A DNA stretch of 64,000 bases from Ehrlichia ruminantium (GTDB lineage Bacteria; Pseudomonadota; Alphaproteobacteria; Rickettsiales; Anaplasmataceae). The stretch is from NCBI RefSeq assembly GCF_009728835.1, contig NZ_CP033455.1:578393-642392 (forward strand), written 5' to 3'. Made by a program: the position numbers and the translations under genes. This document shows, one piece after another, positions 30,632 through 39,960 of this stretch (its first letter is position 1; the number at the start of each line of letters is the position of its first letter). Under the pieces are notes generated by a model. That model saw only the letters and a list, made by a program, of their open reading frames with translations. It was not told the origin of the DNA and did no database searches.

Positions 30632-32170
30632 ATGAATAAATCACGGTCTTGTTTATTGTTAGGTATATTGTGTATACTTTTTATTACAGCTATAGCTATC
30701 TTTTTTAGCCTGATGCAACAGTTTCATACTGATATTCCTGCTATTGTTACTTTTAATGTAGTATTATTTCTGTTGTTTTTGAGTATTGTCATTACTCTAA
30801 TACATCTAATCATGCTTGATAGAGGTTTATCTATAGAACATGTAGAAAAAGGAGTAATTGATTCACCTGGGCAAGTAGCTGTATTTTTGCCTGTATCATC
30901 TAGGGAAATAAGTAAGATGGATTATAGGTACAATATTGTAGATTTGGCATGTAACTCTATATTAAATCAACAAGATTGTGTATTAACTATGAAACAAAAT
31001 AGAGGTATTTTACCTTATAGGGATTTATCAATACAATTGGATTCTACACAAGGGTTTAAGTTGTTGTATGATATAAGAAATGTTGATGGTATACCTAGTT
31101 CAGGTATATATATTGTAGCTAAAGGCAATGTGCAACATCTCAAATCCATTACTGAAGGGTGTACAGATTTGAAAATATTATGTCCAGTATTGAAAGGTAA
31201 ACACCTGTCATTAGCTTGTAAATACGTAGAATTTTGTGATGGCATAAGTAAGTATTGTTTTACAAAAGAAAATTTTCAGGAAATTGTAAATAAAAAGGTA
31301 ATTAGTTCTAATGGTTTTGAAGATACAATATATGATGTTGTTGCATATAAGCTTTTAAGTCTATGTCCGATGACAGACCTTGTGAATGTTGAAAATTTTC
31401 AGAGTACTTCAGAACATTATAAGATGTTGTTAGCTTTCTTTAGTATTTTTGGTAGTAGAGGTGCACTAGGACAAGGTGGTTTGTGTGAACGTATACACGA
31501 TCCTGAATTAGAATATAAAGCTTTATGTGTTGAAACTTATATCTTGACTAGTGTAACACCTCAATATGATCCAGAAAGTGAAAGAAAAGTATTCACAATG
31601 ATACAAGATACATATTTTAAATGTTCTTGTGAAGTAAATGACTATAATTCTTTATATGAAAATCGTTATGTGGGTAGATGTGGTGAACATATTTCCGACT
31701 TAATGCGTGGTAGAATCAGAAATGAGAGGTTATATAAATACATTTGTGCTATTGCTAGTTATTCCAGTATTGACTCTGGTATGAATAATCCTACAGATAT
31801 GTTTATTGATGAGTTATTGCATGTTGAAAATTGTGCATATGCTTATGACATAGTTTTTAGTATATTAACAGATGATCCGAAAACTGTTATACCTAGGTTA
31901 TATTATGTAAACCAAGAATTGAATGATGTACTGAACTTGTTGTTAGAAGGTGTTGGATTTTATTCTAATGCTATTTTGATTTCTGCAGCTAGAGAGTATA
32001 TTATGCAACAGTGTAGACCGCATATGAAATTATATTGTGAAAGGGAATACTTGTTAGATGTAGGAATAATTGATAGAATTGTTGTATCTCCTTCTGTAGG
32101 ACGAAATATATCTGTTATACATGGTATTCAAGTTCATGATGAACACGTACAGAATGCTTGTGTATCATAG
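30632..32170 (+). CDS. Two-helix membrane protein, fourth of four tandem paralogues
   Basis: Unknown function. 512 residues, with helices at ~7-28 and ~39-60, the second ending LIHLIMLDRG. Family blocks: VAVFLPVSSREISKMD (82-97), SGIYIVAKGN (157-166), HLSLACKYVEFCDG (191-204), IYDVVAYKLLSLCP (233-246), LAFFSIFGS (267-275), YDPESERKVFTMIQDTYF (312-329), ISDLMRGRIR (354-363), YICAIASYSS (370-379), FIDELLH (391-397), LISAAREYIMQQCR (449-462), and LDVGIIDRIVV. About 20 cysteines are scattered through the C-terminal region, several at positions also Cys in one other copy. Paired with paralogue 2 by block similarity. No enzyme signature found. Confidence 0.8.
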   Translation: MNKSRSCLLLGILCILFITAIAIFFSLMQQFHTDIPAIVTFNVVLFLLFLSIVITLIHLIMLDRGLSIEHVEKGVIDSPGQVAVFLPVSSREISKMDYRYNIVDLACNSILNQQDCVLTMKQNRGILPYRDLSIQLDSTQGFKLLYDIRNVDGIPSSGIYIVAKGNVQHLKSITEGCTDLKILCPVLKGKHLSLACKYVEFCDGISKYCFTKENFQEIVNKKVISSNGFEDTIYDVVAYKLLSLCPMTDLVNVENFQSTSEHYKMLLAFFSIFGSRGALGQGGLCERIHDPELEYKALCVETYILTSVTPQYDPESERKVFTMIQDTYFKCSCEVNDYNSLYENRYVGRCGEHISDLMRGRIRNERLYKYICAIASYSSIDSGMNNPTDMFIDELLHVENCAYAYDIVFSILTDDPKTVIPRLYYVNQELNDVLNLLLEGVGFYSNAILISAAREYIMQQCRPHMKLYCEREYLLDVGIIDRIVVSPSVGRNISVIHGIQVHDEHVQNACVS

Positions 32171-32880
32171 TTACAAGCTTTTTTCATCAGGACTTGTGAT
32201 TATATATTGTATGTTTTACCAGTTTTACGTTATTAAAATGTTAGCATGATTTGTGTAGTTTATTAAAGTATGTAATATGAAAGTAGTACGTAAAACATTA
32301 TTTAATGTGTACTATTTATAAGCTTTTTTGGATGTGTTAGGGAAAAAGTTATTAGATAGGTGAATGACTAGGTAAATTGTTAGGGCTATTAGTAATATTT
32401 ATTAGGAGTGTGAAAACTTGATAAATTTGGAGGATTACTGATAAAAGTACTATAGTTATAAAAAAGATGAATTTAGTCTATTATATTGCAATAGTAGAAT
32501 AATAGCTTGATGGTGAGGTGATAATATTGGTATATTATTAATAATATTACAAGAAATGTCATTATATTGTGGTAATAGTTATAATGATTATGTTACATAA
32601 GTTATAAGAAAATAAATGGAAAGTATGAATGTTTCAAATTATACATGGTACTGTCTTCTCAGTAATTAATAAACAAATGTACTATCTATAGTCTTGTTAT
32701 AGTCGTATTATCAATTTAGAATATATTAGTTAGTGTAGGTATCTTAAATTAATTTGTGATGTACTATAATCTGGGTATCGTTACTAATGAATTGATAGAA
32801 GTACTTTAGTGATTTTAAAAGAAGATAATGTTATTTTTATTTGTAATATACAATTATTTAAATAGTGGTGAGTAACTAAT
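32171..32880. other. Spacer between the two-helix island and the DciA-like gene
   Basis: 710 bp. Two similar words with T runs (ACAAGCTTTTTTCA at 32172 and ATAAGCTTTTTTGG at 32318) occur after paralogue 4 and might be remnants of, or act as, transcript ends. No gene is seen. Confidence 0.45.
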
Positions 32881-33207
32881 ATGTTATTTAAATCTGGTCC
32901 TAAAAGTATAGGCTCTGCAGTTGAATCATTAATCTTAAGAAAGTGTGAGAATGGGTATATTAGTAAAATTGAAATACGTCTTTTTTTGAATTGGGTAAAT
33001 ATTGTTGGAAAGGAAATATCTCAGATTGCTGTACCTAGAAGGTTGTTATTTTTGGATAATGTAAATACAGCACTCTTGTATCTTACTGTAAATAGCGGAG
33101 GTGCTGCTATTGATATACAGTATAACATTCCAGTGATTATAGAAAAAATTTCTATGTTTTTTGGTTTTAAAGCTGTACATGGAATAAAAATAAAGCAAAA
33201 ACTATAA
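32881..33207 (+). CDS. DciA-like (DUF721) protein, putative helicase loader
   Basis: 108 residues matching the small DUF721/DciA family. It has an N-terminal helix (SIGSAVESLILRK), the signature WVNIVGKEISQIAVPRRLLF (residues ~38-57), and a two-strand segment ALLYLTVNSGGAAIDIQYNIPVI split by its Gly pair. It ends with a helix and IEKISMFFGFKAVHGIKIKQ, matching the 'NxxxGxxxVxxIKI' end of the family. DciA loads the replicative helicase DnaB in bacteria lacking DnaC. This assignment is from family resemblance; Rickettsiales homologues are usually annotated only as DUF721. Monocistronic, start ATG with GGTGAG upstream. Confidence 0.78.
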   Translation: MLFKSGPKSIGSAVESLILRKCENGYISKIEIRLFLNWVNIVGKEISQIAVPRRLLFLDNVNTALLYLTVNSGGAAIDIQYNIPVIIEKISMFFGFKAVHGIKIKQKL

Positions 33208-34400
33208 TTATTTCAATTGTGTGTTTTCTATAATTTTTTAGTTAGTAACTTATGCAGTACAATTAATTTTTAGGCAATAATTATAGTAGCTAGGATTATT
33301 ATTTAACATTAAAAGTATAAATGGTATATTTTTATTTGTAAATTGTCTTGTTTATTGAAAATTTGTTTCTAAAAATATGCTCTGTTAATAAAGGATAGAG
33401 TGCAATATTTTTTATTGTTAAGTATTGGATTTTTTGTCTACTTAAATAGTTATATTATTGTGTTGAATATGTATGGTTGTCTTATATAAGTATATTGTGA
33501 TTTCTAATATGCACTTTCTTTAGTTGCTATGTGTAAATACGGTATTTTTTATCTTTTAACTAGCATAATGTGTTATTAGTAAGATTTATAAAAATATAAA
33601 AGCATTATTTTAGTGTCAATTATAAATTATTTATAATTTTTTTACATATTTTTAAGGCATGTTATCAGGTATTATTATAGTTTAAAGCTGACGTGTTTTG
33701 GTTTTATATGGGTATTATTATTTAATGGTATTTGAAATAGTTTGAATGTATATCTACTACTAATATATATAACTGTAACATTAAGTCTAGAGTTATATTT
33801 TTTTACTTGTAATATCTATGTATTATTTGATATATTTTTGGTATTATTATACAGCTTGCAACTAAAAATTAAGAACATTTTTTTGTAATCAAATAGTTGA
33901 AATAGGTTTATAAGATAAAAGTTATCCATTAAGATGATGAATATCTTTATATTATTTTTTTTACAATGATGAGTTTATTTATAGCGGTACTCCTATACCC
34001 GTTATTGATTATCAGAATTTTACAAATATGTATTTTTTGATTCTCTACAGTTCTATTAAATTTAATGTTTGAGTGAGTGACTAAAATGAAATTGCAAAGT
34101 GTGATCTTACATACTAGCATTTTATATTTTATTGTAAGGAATAGGATATAGTTTATTCTTATTGTACACTTAAGATTTATCGTAATTACGCTACATTCTG
34201 TTAGCTATATCATCATTATTCTTTATGTCTAGTCATTGTTTATTTTGTGTTGGTTATAAAGGAATATGGTATAGTTTATTTTTATATATGTAATCAAGAC
34301 CTGTAACTTGTTGTTTTTTTGCTAACGTTATATTGTAAAGGAATTGAATGTATTGATATAAGTTGCTTGTAATTTTGATGCTGTATTGTTTTGTCATTAT
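33208..34400. other. Long AT-rich spacer with short imperfect repeats
   Basis: 1.19 kb between convergent genes. Words of the type AAGGAATA-GGTATAGTTTATT recur at about 34137-34163 and 34258-34283, suggesting an old short duplication with ~120-bp spacing. A frame near 33970-34060 gives a hydrophobic peptide, but nothing recognisable. No RNA gene found. Confidence 0.45.
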
Positions 34401-35505
34401 TTACATAACTTTTTTTGTTAGTGCTGCTATAATAAATGAGTCTAAATCTCCATCTAATACTGAATTTACATTTCCAGTTTCATGTCCAGTGCGTATATCT
34501 TTTACCATTTGATATGGATGCATTACATATGACCTAATTTGATTTCCCCATCCTATATTGCATCTTTTGCTGTGTTCTTGTGCCATTTTTTTTTCTTTTT
34601 CCTGTAATTTTAATTGATATAGCCTGCTTCTTAACAGATTATGTGCTTCAGCTAGATTTTGGTGTTGAGATCTATTGTTTTGACATTGTACTACAATCCC
34701 TGATGGGATATGTGTTATGCGTACAGCACTTTCTGTTTTATTAACATGTTGACCGCCTGCTCCGGATGCTTTATATGTGTCTATACGTAGATCTTTATCA
34801 TGAATTTGAATATCGATATTTTCATTCATGACAGGAGAAACTAATATGCTTGTAAATGTAGTGTGGCGCTTTGCACTTGAATTAAAAGGTGATATACGTA
34901 CTAACCTGTGTATACCACTTTCAGTTTTTGACCACCCATATGCGTTATATCCTCTAATTTTAATTACTGCAGACTTTACACCAGTTTCTTCACCATCTAA
35001 CTTATGTACAATTTCTGTTTTAAAATTGTGATATATTTCTGCCCACCTAATGTACATTCGTAGGAGCATATTAGACCAATCATTACTTTCTGTACCACCA
35101 GCTCCAGATTGAATTTCTATAAAACAATCGTTTTCATCTGCTTCCTCAGCAAATAGACATTCAACTTCTTTTTTTTTTACTTTTTCTCTTAATACTGTTA
35201 AACCTTCGGCTAATTCATCTAGGAGATTGTCACTATCATTATTTACTAGAACTAGTAGTTCAGTATAATAATTATACTCTTCTTCTAGTTCTGTAAATGA
35301 ATCTATGATCTTGGATATTCTAGCACGTTCAGATAAAGCACTGTGAGCTGTTGAACTGTCGTTCCATAATGAAATGCCAGAACACTTTATGTTAAGATCA
35401 GCCAATAGACCTATTAGATTATCAATGTCAAAGGTAACCTCGAATTAGTTGTAAAGCTTTATTTAGATTTACTAATTCTTCGTCAATATAAGATTTAGTT
35501 ACCAT
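34401..35505 (-). CDS. prfB: Peptide chain release factor 2, expressed by programmed +1 frameshift
   Basis: RF2 ends translation at UGA and UAA. The gene is in two overlapping frames. The first starts at ATG 35503-35505 and reads 25 codons (MVTKSYIDEELVNLNKAL... RGYL) to an in-frame TGA at 35428-35430. Skipping one base in CTT-TGA-C continues as DIDNLIGLLADLN and runs to 34401, giving 367 residues. In that numbering, SPF (stop-codon recognition) is at 205-207 and GGQ (peptidyl-tRNA hydrolysis) at 250-252, the same positions as in E. coli RF2, which supports this model. A conventional caller would start at an internal TTG (35405) and miss 33 residues. Autoregulation: low RF2 favours the frameshift. 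Confidence 0.96.
35427..35433 (-). promoter_or_regulatory. prfB: Programmed +1 frameshift site of prfB (CTTTGAC)
   Basis: On the minus strand the site reads CGAGGTTACCTTTGAC: a GAGG Shine-Dalgarno-like element, three to six bases, then slippery CTT, stop TGA and C. TGA is codon 26, exactly as in E. coli. The C after TGA makes a weak stop that favours slippage. The internal SD is weaker than the canonical AGGGGG. Confidence 0.93.
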
Positions 35506-35909
35506 AATGTTAAGAAAAAAGTTAACTACTAGATTTTACTCGATTTATTAAAATGTACAATAAAAATAAACATAATAATAACTTTAACATAAATGCCATA
35601 ATTAATAACTGATTATAGGATACAGAACCTATACCAGGAAAGCAAGTTATAAATCATTAATAAAATATTAGTTTTAATATGTAATTCCTATAGGTACTAA
35701 ATTGACAGAATAGGAAAGATGATGAAATAGGCTATAGTATTATAGAATATATAATGTTAATACCTTTAAAATATAGAAAGTATTTTTCAAATTAATTGTA
35801 AATATGTGTTAATAGAGTTCGATAAATTTGGGAAAAAATAACTTACTAGACAATAATAATAATTTTTTAGTAACAGTATAAAGTATAAAATTATATATGT
35901 TATAGTGTT
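35506..35909. other. AT-rich spacer between yebC and prfB
   Basis: 404 bp holding the presumed prfB promoter and the end of the gatA-yebC transcript. Nothing else is seen. Confidence 0.5.
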
Positions 35910-36653
35910 TTAATCTGAAAAAGTAAAATTACTATCTATGTATTGCACATCATCATTATTTTCTAATACATCCATTAAGTTTGAGATCTTTTTTTGAACT
36001 TCTTGATCATCTATTGTTATAATATTATTTGGTTTCCAAAATAGCCTAGAGAATTCTGCATCAGAGAATTTTTCAAATAATTGATCTCTAACGTTGCCAA
36101 AGTCCTGTACATTACATATTACATAATACATCTTTTCTTCGTCATGTTCATGTTCTTCAACATCTAGCGCCTGTAATTCTATAGCTGTATTAAAAAGAGA
36201 ATCAAAGCTGTCAATACATGATGCTTTATATGCTATTAAACCTACATGGTTAAAAAGAAAACTAACATTTCCTGATTCTCCTAGTTTACCATTGTGTTTT
36301 GATAAAGCATGTCTTAATTCTGCTGCAGTTCTGTTACGGTTATTAGTCAGAGTTTGAATTATCAAAGCTATATTTCCTGGGCCGTACCCTTCATATACTA
36401 CTTCTTCAAAATTATCTTGTTGATTATTTCCAGACGCGCTTTTGATGGCAGCATCAATTCTGTCTTTAGGTAAGTTTTCTTTTTTTGCAGTAACAATTGC
36501 GGACCTTAATCTAGAGTTAAATTCTGGATCTGGCAGTCCTTGTTTTGTAGCTACAATAATTTCCCTGATTAGTTTTGTAAATTTTTGAGCTCTTTTTGCA
36601 TCTTGAGCTCCTTTACGATGTTTTATGTTTGCAAATTGTGAATGACCAGCCAT
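35910..36653 (-). CDS. yebC: YebC/PmpR/TACO1 family protein
   Basis: The 247 residues begin with the diagnostic MAGHSQFANIKHRKGAQDAKRAQKF segment (here shown only to name it: AGHSxxxNIxxRKxxxDAKR). They continue with NLPKDRIDAAIKSA and EEVVYEGYGPGNIALI, the central hallmark, and the NRTAAELRHALSKHNGKLG motif. The family was first seen as transcription regulators; recent work on members in bacteria and mitochondria (TACO1) links them to relief of ribosome stalling. It sits 11 bases after gatA, so the two are co-transcribed. Confidence 0.95.
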   Translation of the reverse strand: MAGHSQFANIKHRKGAQDAKRAQKFTKLIREIIVATKQGLPDPEFNSRLRSAIVTAKKENLPKDRIDAAIKSASGNNQQDNFEEVVYEGYGPGNIALIIQTLTNNRNRTAAELRHALSKHNGKLGESGNVSFLFNHVGLIAYKASCIDSFDSLFNTAIELQALDVEEHEHDEEKMYYVICNVQDFGNVRDQLFEKFSDAEFSRLFWKPNNIITIDDQEVQKKISNLMDVLENNDDVQYIDSNFTFSD

Positions 36654-36664
36654 GTTTATAACCT

Positions 36665-38128
36665 CTACTTTAAGATCTTTCCTGTGTATTTTTCTATCAC
36701 ACTTGCTACGTTTAAAATTCCTCCTTCATCATAATAATTACCAATTATCTGTAAAGAAAGAGGTAACCTATTTTTTGATAACCCTATTGGTACAGAAATA
36801 GCAGGTAATCCAGCTAGACTTGCTGGAACGGTAAATATATCATTTAAATACATAGTTAATGTATCAAATTGTTCATTCATAGCAAAAGCTTCTTTAGGAG
36901 TAGTTGGTGTAAGTATATAATCAACATTTTTAAATGATTCAATAAAGTCGTTCGTTACTAAACGTCTAATACATTGTGCTTTATTGTAATATGCATCATA
37001 ATATCCTGACGATAATGCATATGCTCCTATTAGGATCCTCCTTTTTACTTCCGTGCCAAGATTATTTCCTCGTGTTAGTTCATACATTTCGTTTATGTTA
37101 TCAGAAAATACACGTGTTCCATATTTTACGCCATCATATCTTGCAAGATTAGAGGATGCTTCTGCAGAGCATATGATATAGTACACAGGTAGTGCATAGC
37201 TTGTATGTGGTAAACTGATTTCTATAATTTCTGCACCTTCGTTTTCTAGGTATTTAATTCCTTTTAACCACATTTCTGAAGCTTCTCTATATTCTTGATA
37301 TTTACTTGACAGTTCATATTCTTTAGGGATACCAATTCGTTTACCTTTAATAACATGTGTAATACTGTCTGAGAATTTAGGTACGGTCATGTTAGAAGAA
37401 GTAGAATCTTGAGTGTCATATCCACAAATTGGTTGTAGCATTAAAGCTGCATCTTTTACTGTACGTGTTAGTACTCCTGCCTGATCAAGGGAGCTAGCAA
37501 ATGCTATCATTCCTAACCTAGAACATCTTCCATATGTTGGTTTTAATCCTACTATTCCACAAAATGCTGCAGGTTGACGTACTGATCCACCTGTATCAGT
37601 GCCTAAAGCACCAGCACATAAAAATCCTGCTACTGCAGCACTTGATCCACCAGATGAGCCTCCAGGTACTACATTTGCTCCGTCTTCTCTTACCCAAGGA
37701 TTTTTTACAGGACCAAAACAGCTATTAGAATTTGATGAACCCATTGCAAATTCATCCATATTAAGCTTCCCTAGCATAACAGCACCACTGTCAATGAGCT
37801 GCCTGACTACAGTTGAATCATACTGTGGAGTAAAGTTCATTAATATATTAGAACATGCTGTTGTTTTGATATTTTTTGTACAGAATAAGTCTTTTATTCC
37901 GACTGGAATTCCAGTTAATGGAGTAATCTTATCTTGTTCATGTGTAAGAACGTGATCTGCTTTTTTTGCAGCAGCTAGTGCGATTTCTGGTGTTTTTGTG
38001 ATAAATGCATTTAGCTTCTCATTATTTACAGCATCGATATGAAGTTGTGTAAGCTCTACAGCTGAGAATTCTTTCTTTTTTAGGTTTTCATGCATTTCTG
38101 CAATGGATAATTTTAAAATATCTTTCAT
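36665..38128 (-). CDS. gatA: Glutamyl-tRNA(Gln)/aspartyl-tRNA(Asn) amidotransferase subunit A
   Basis: GatA hydrolyses glutamine and passes ammonia to GatB for converting Glu-tRNA(Gln), and often Asp-tRNA(Asn), to the amides. The amidase-signature triad is intact: Lys79 in VGIKDLF, cis-Ser158 in GGSSGGSS, nucleophile Ser182 in GTDTGGSVRQPA. Length 487 is standard. It is the first gene of a two-gene unit with yebC; gatB and gatC are not in the window. ATG start at 38128, with no strong Shine-Dalgarno. Confidence 0.96.
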   Translation of the reverse strand: MKDILKLSIAEMHENLKKKEFSAVELTQLHIDAVNNEKLNAFITKTPEIALAAAKKADHVLTHEQDKITPLTGIPVGIKDLFCTKNIKTTACSNILMNFTPQYDSTVVRQLIDSGAVMLGKLNMDEFAMGSSNSNSCFGPVKNPWVREDGANVVPGGSSGGSSAAVAGFLCAGALGTDTGGSVRQPAAFCGIVGLKPTYGRCSRLGMIAFASSLDQAGVLTRTVKDAALMLQPICGYDTQDSTSSNMTVPKFSDSITHVIKGKRIGIPKEYELSSKYQEYREASEMWLKGIKYLENEGAEIIEISLPHTSYALPVYYIICSAEASSNLARYDGVKYGTRVFSDNINEMYELTRGNNLGTEVKRRILIGAYALSSGYYDAYYNKAQCIRRLVTNDFIESFKNVDYILTPTTPKEAFAMNEQFDTLTMYLNDIFTVPASLAGLPAISVPIGLSKNRLPLSLQIIGNYYDEGGILNVASVIEKYTGKILK

Positions 38129-38664
38129 GTTTGAGTAAATAGATCAGAGTGGCAGTAACTTATCATATTATCTATTATAAAACAATTAAATTTTTGATTA
38201 ATATATTGCCTTAATTTTATATATCATGGCTATGTAAGATTATCTATTATTGATCAATTGGTATTAGCATATTTATTGCATGTTCACTTTAGTTTCGGTT
38301 TATTGAAATATATATTTGATACTATTGTGCAAGTGTATAATGTTTGTTATACGATATAATATGCAGTAGAAATTCTAATAATATTTATAAGATGTATTGA
38401 TTATTTGGTAAAAGATATAATGGATTTATCCATTAATTCTTCTTATGTAATTATGAGTGTTTAGTAATTTTGATAGTATAGAAAATTTGGTAATGAGTAC
38501 AAATCAATATATCCATAGAATTTTCTAGGTAGAGATGTAGAATAAGTATATATTGAATAAAAATGTTTATGATAACTTCTAATATCAAGATATAAAAAAA
38601 AGGTAAAAGCAATATAAATAATAGATGTTTTTAAGTCAACATCTGAAGTATAAGGAGAAATGAT
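38129..38664. promoter_or_regulatory. Divergent spacer between gatA and folC
   Basis: A 536-bp AT-rich region that must contain promoters in both directions. The right end carries a good ribosome binding site (AAGGAG, 38652-38657) seven bases before the folC ATG at 38665, one of the clearest in the window. A minus-strand frame through 38461-38682 lacks any family signature and overlaps folC; I discard it. Confidence 0.5.
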
Positions 38665-39960
38665 ATGGTATATATGCCTCACTGGCCAAAACCTTTGGGT
38701 TTTAGGCCATCTGATATGGTACTTGATAGAATTGTAAAGTTACTAGATAATCTAGGAAGTCCTCAGAAAAAATTACCTCCGGTTATACATGTTGCTGGGA
38801 CTAATGGTAAAGGTTCTACTATAGCTTTTTTACGTTATATTTTAAATGCTGCTGGTTTGAAAACACATGTTTATACTTCGCCACACTTAGTGGAATTTAA
38901 TGAGAGAGTAATAGTTGCTGATAAGAAAATATCTGATAATTATTTATATGAAGCTTTAGAAATTTGTAGAGAAGCAAGTGTAGGTATCCCTGTTACTTTT
39001 TTTGAAGGTACAACTGCTGCTGTTTTTCTTGTGTTTTCTCAGGTTGATGCAGATATTGTATTAATAGAAACTGGGCTAGGGGGACGTCTTGATGCTACTA
39101 ATGTATTAGATCCTATCTTAACTATTATTACTTCAATATCACTTGAACATATTGAAGTATTAGGTGATACTGTTGAACTAATAGCAGCAGAAAAAGCTGG
39201 GGTAATGAAGAAAGATGTAACGTGTATTATTGCTCCTCAATCGCAAGATTCAATAATGAAAGTTTTTGAATATTATGCAATGAAGAATAATGTTCCATTA
39301 TATCGTGGTGGAATTGATTGGTTTTGTGAAAAACAAGACTCTAATATATTATTTAAAAATAGTGTTGATACTCTATCTTTTCCTTTACCTTCATTGCGTG
39401 GAGAACATCAGGTGATAAATGTGGGAAATGCAATTGCTGCTTGTAGTATACTTGCTGGTAAGTTTCATTATGATATAGATTATGATAATATTGCACATGG
39501 AATAACACAAACATATTGGCCTGCTAGGTTAGAAAAAATTACTACTGGTTTTTTGCATAAAATGATACCTCAATGTTGGGAATTATTTTTAGATGGAGCT
39601 CATAATCCTGGTGGAGCTAGTGTATTATCGGATTGGATAAAGGATAGTATAGTAGATGATTTATATGTTATTATTGGAATGACTCGAGATAAGGATAGTG
39701 CTGAGTTTTTGAGTTATTTAAAGCCTTATATAAAATTTTTATCTACTGTTTGTGTAAAATCTGAACCAAGAGCACAGACTGCAAATGAATTATTACAAGT
39801 GGCATTATCGTTAGATATTAATGCAGTAGCATCTGATACTTTAACAGATGCAATTTCTAAGATATTGGAAGTGGGTGATCATACTAAAAAATCTACAATA
39901 TTAATTTGTGGTTCATTATTTTTAGCAGGTGATGTTATATTAGAAAATAATATGTATTAG
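38665..39960 (+). CDS. folC: Folylpolyglutamate synthase / dihydrofolate synthase
   Basis: Mur-ligase-type enzyme that adds glutamate to (dihydro)pteroate and folates. The P-loop VAGTNGKGST begins near residue 43. YTSPHLVEFNERV (~74), the Mg/ATP segment LIETGLGGRLDATNV (~129) and SLEHIEVLGDTVELIAAEKAGVMK follow in the family's order, with ELFLDGAHNPGGA near 310 marking the C-terminal ligase domain. Length is 431 residues. The ATG at 38665 is supported by AAGGAG seven bases upstream; an internal ATG three codons on (MPHWPKP) is a less likely start. Confidence 0.95.
   Translation: MVYMPHWPKPLGFRPSDMVLDRIVKLLDNLGSPQKKLPPVIHVAGTNGKGSTIAFLRYILNAAGLKTHVYTSPHLVEFNERVIVADKKISDNYLYEALEICREASVGIPVTFFEGTTAAVFLVFSQVDADIVLIETGLGGRLDATNVLDPILTIITSISLEHIEVLGDTVELIAAEKAGVMKKDVTCIIAPQSQDSIMKVFEYYAMKNNVPLYRGGIDWFCEKQDSNILFKNSVDTLSFPLPSLRGEHQVINVGNAIAACSILAGKFHYDIDYDNIAHGITQTYWPARLEKITTGFLHKMIPQCWELFLDGAHNPGGASVLSDWIKDSIVDDLYVIIGMTRDKDSAEFLSYLKPYIKFLSTVCVKSEPRAQTANELLQVALSLDINAVASDTLTDAISKILEVGDHTKKSTILICGSLFLAGDVILENNMY

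Noticed and set aside
33970..34060. Hydrophobic peptide LFIAVLLYPLLIIRIL as a small membrane protein
   Set aside because: Too short, no start with ribosome site, and typical chance hydrophobicity of T-rich DNA.
38461..38682. 73-codon minus frame overlapping the folC start
   Set aside because: Overlaps a well-supported gene and has random composition.
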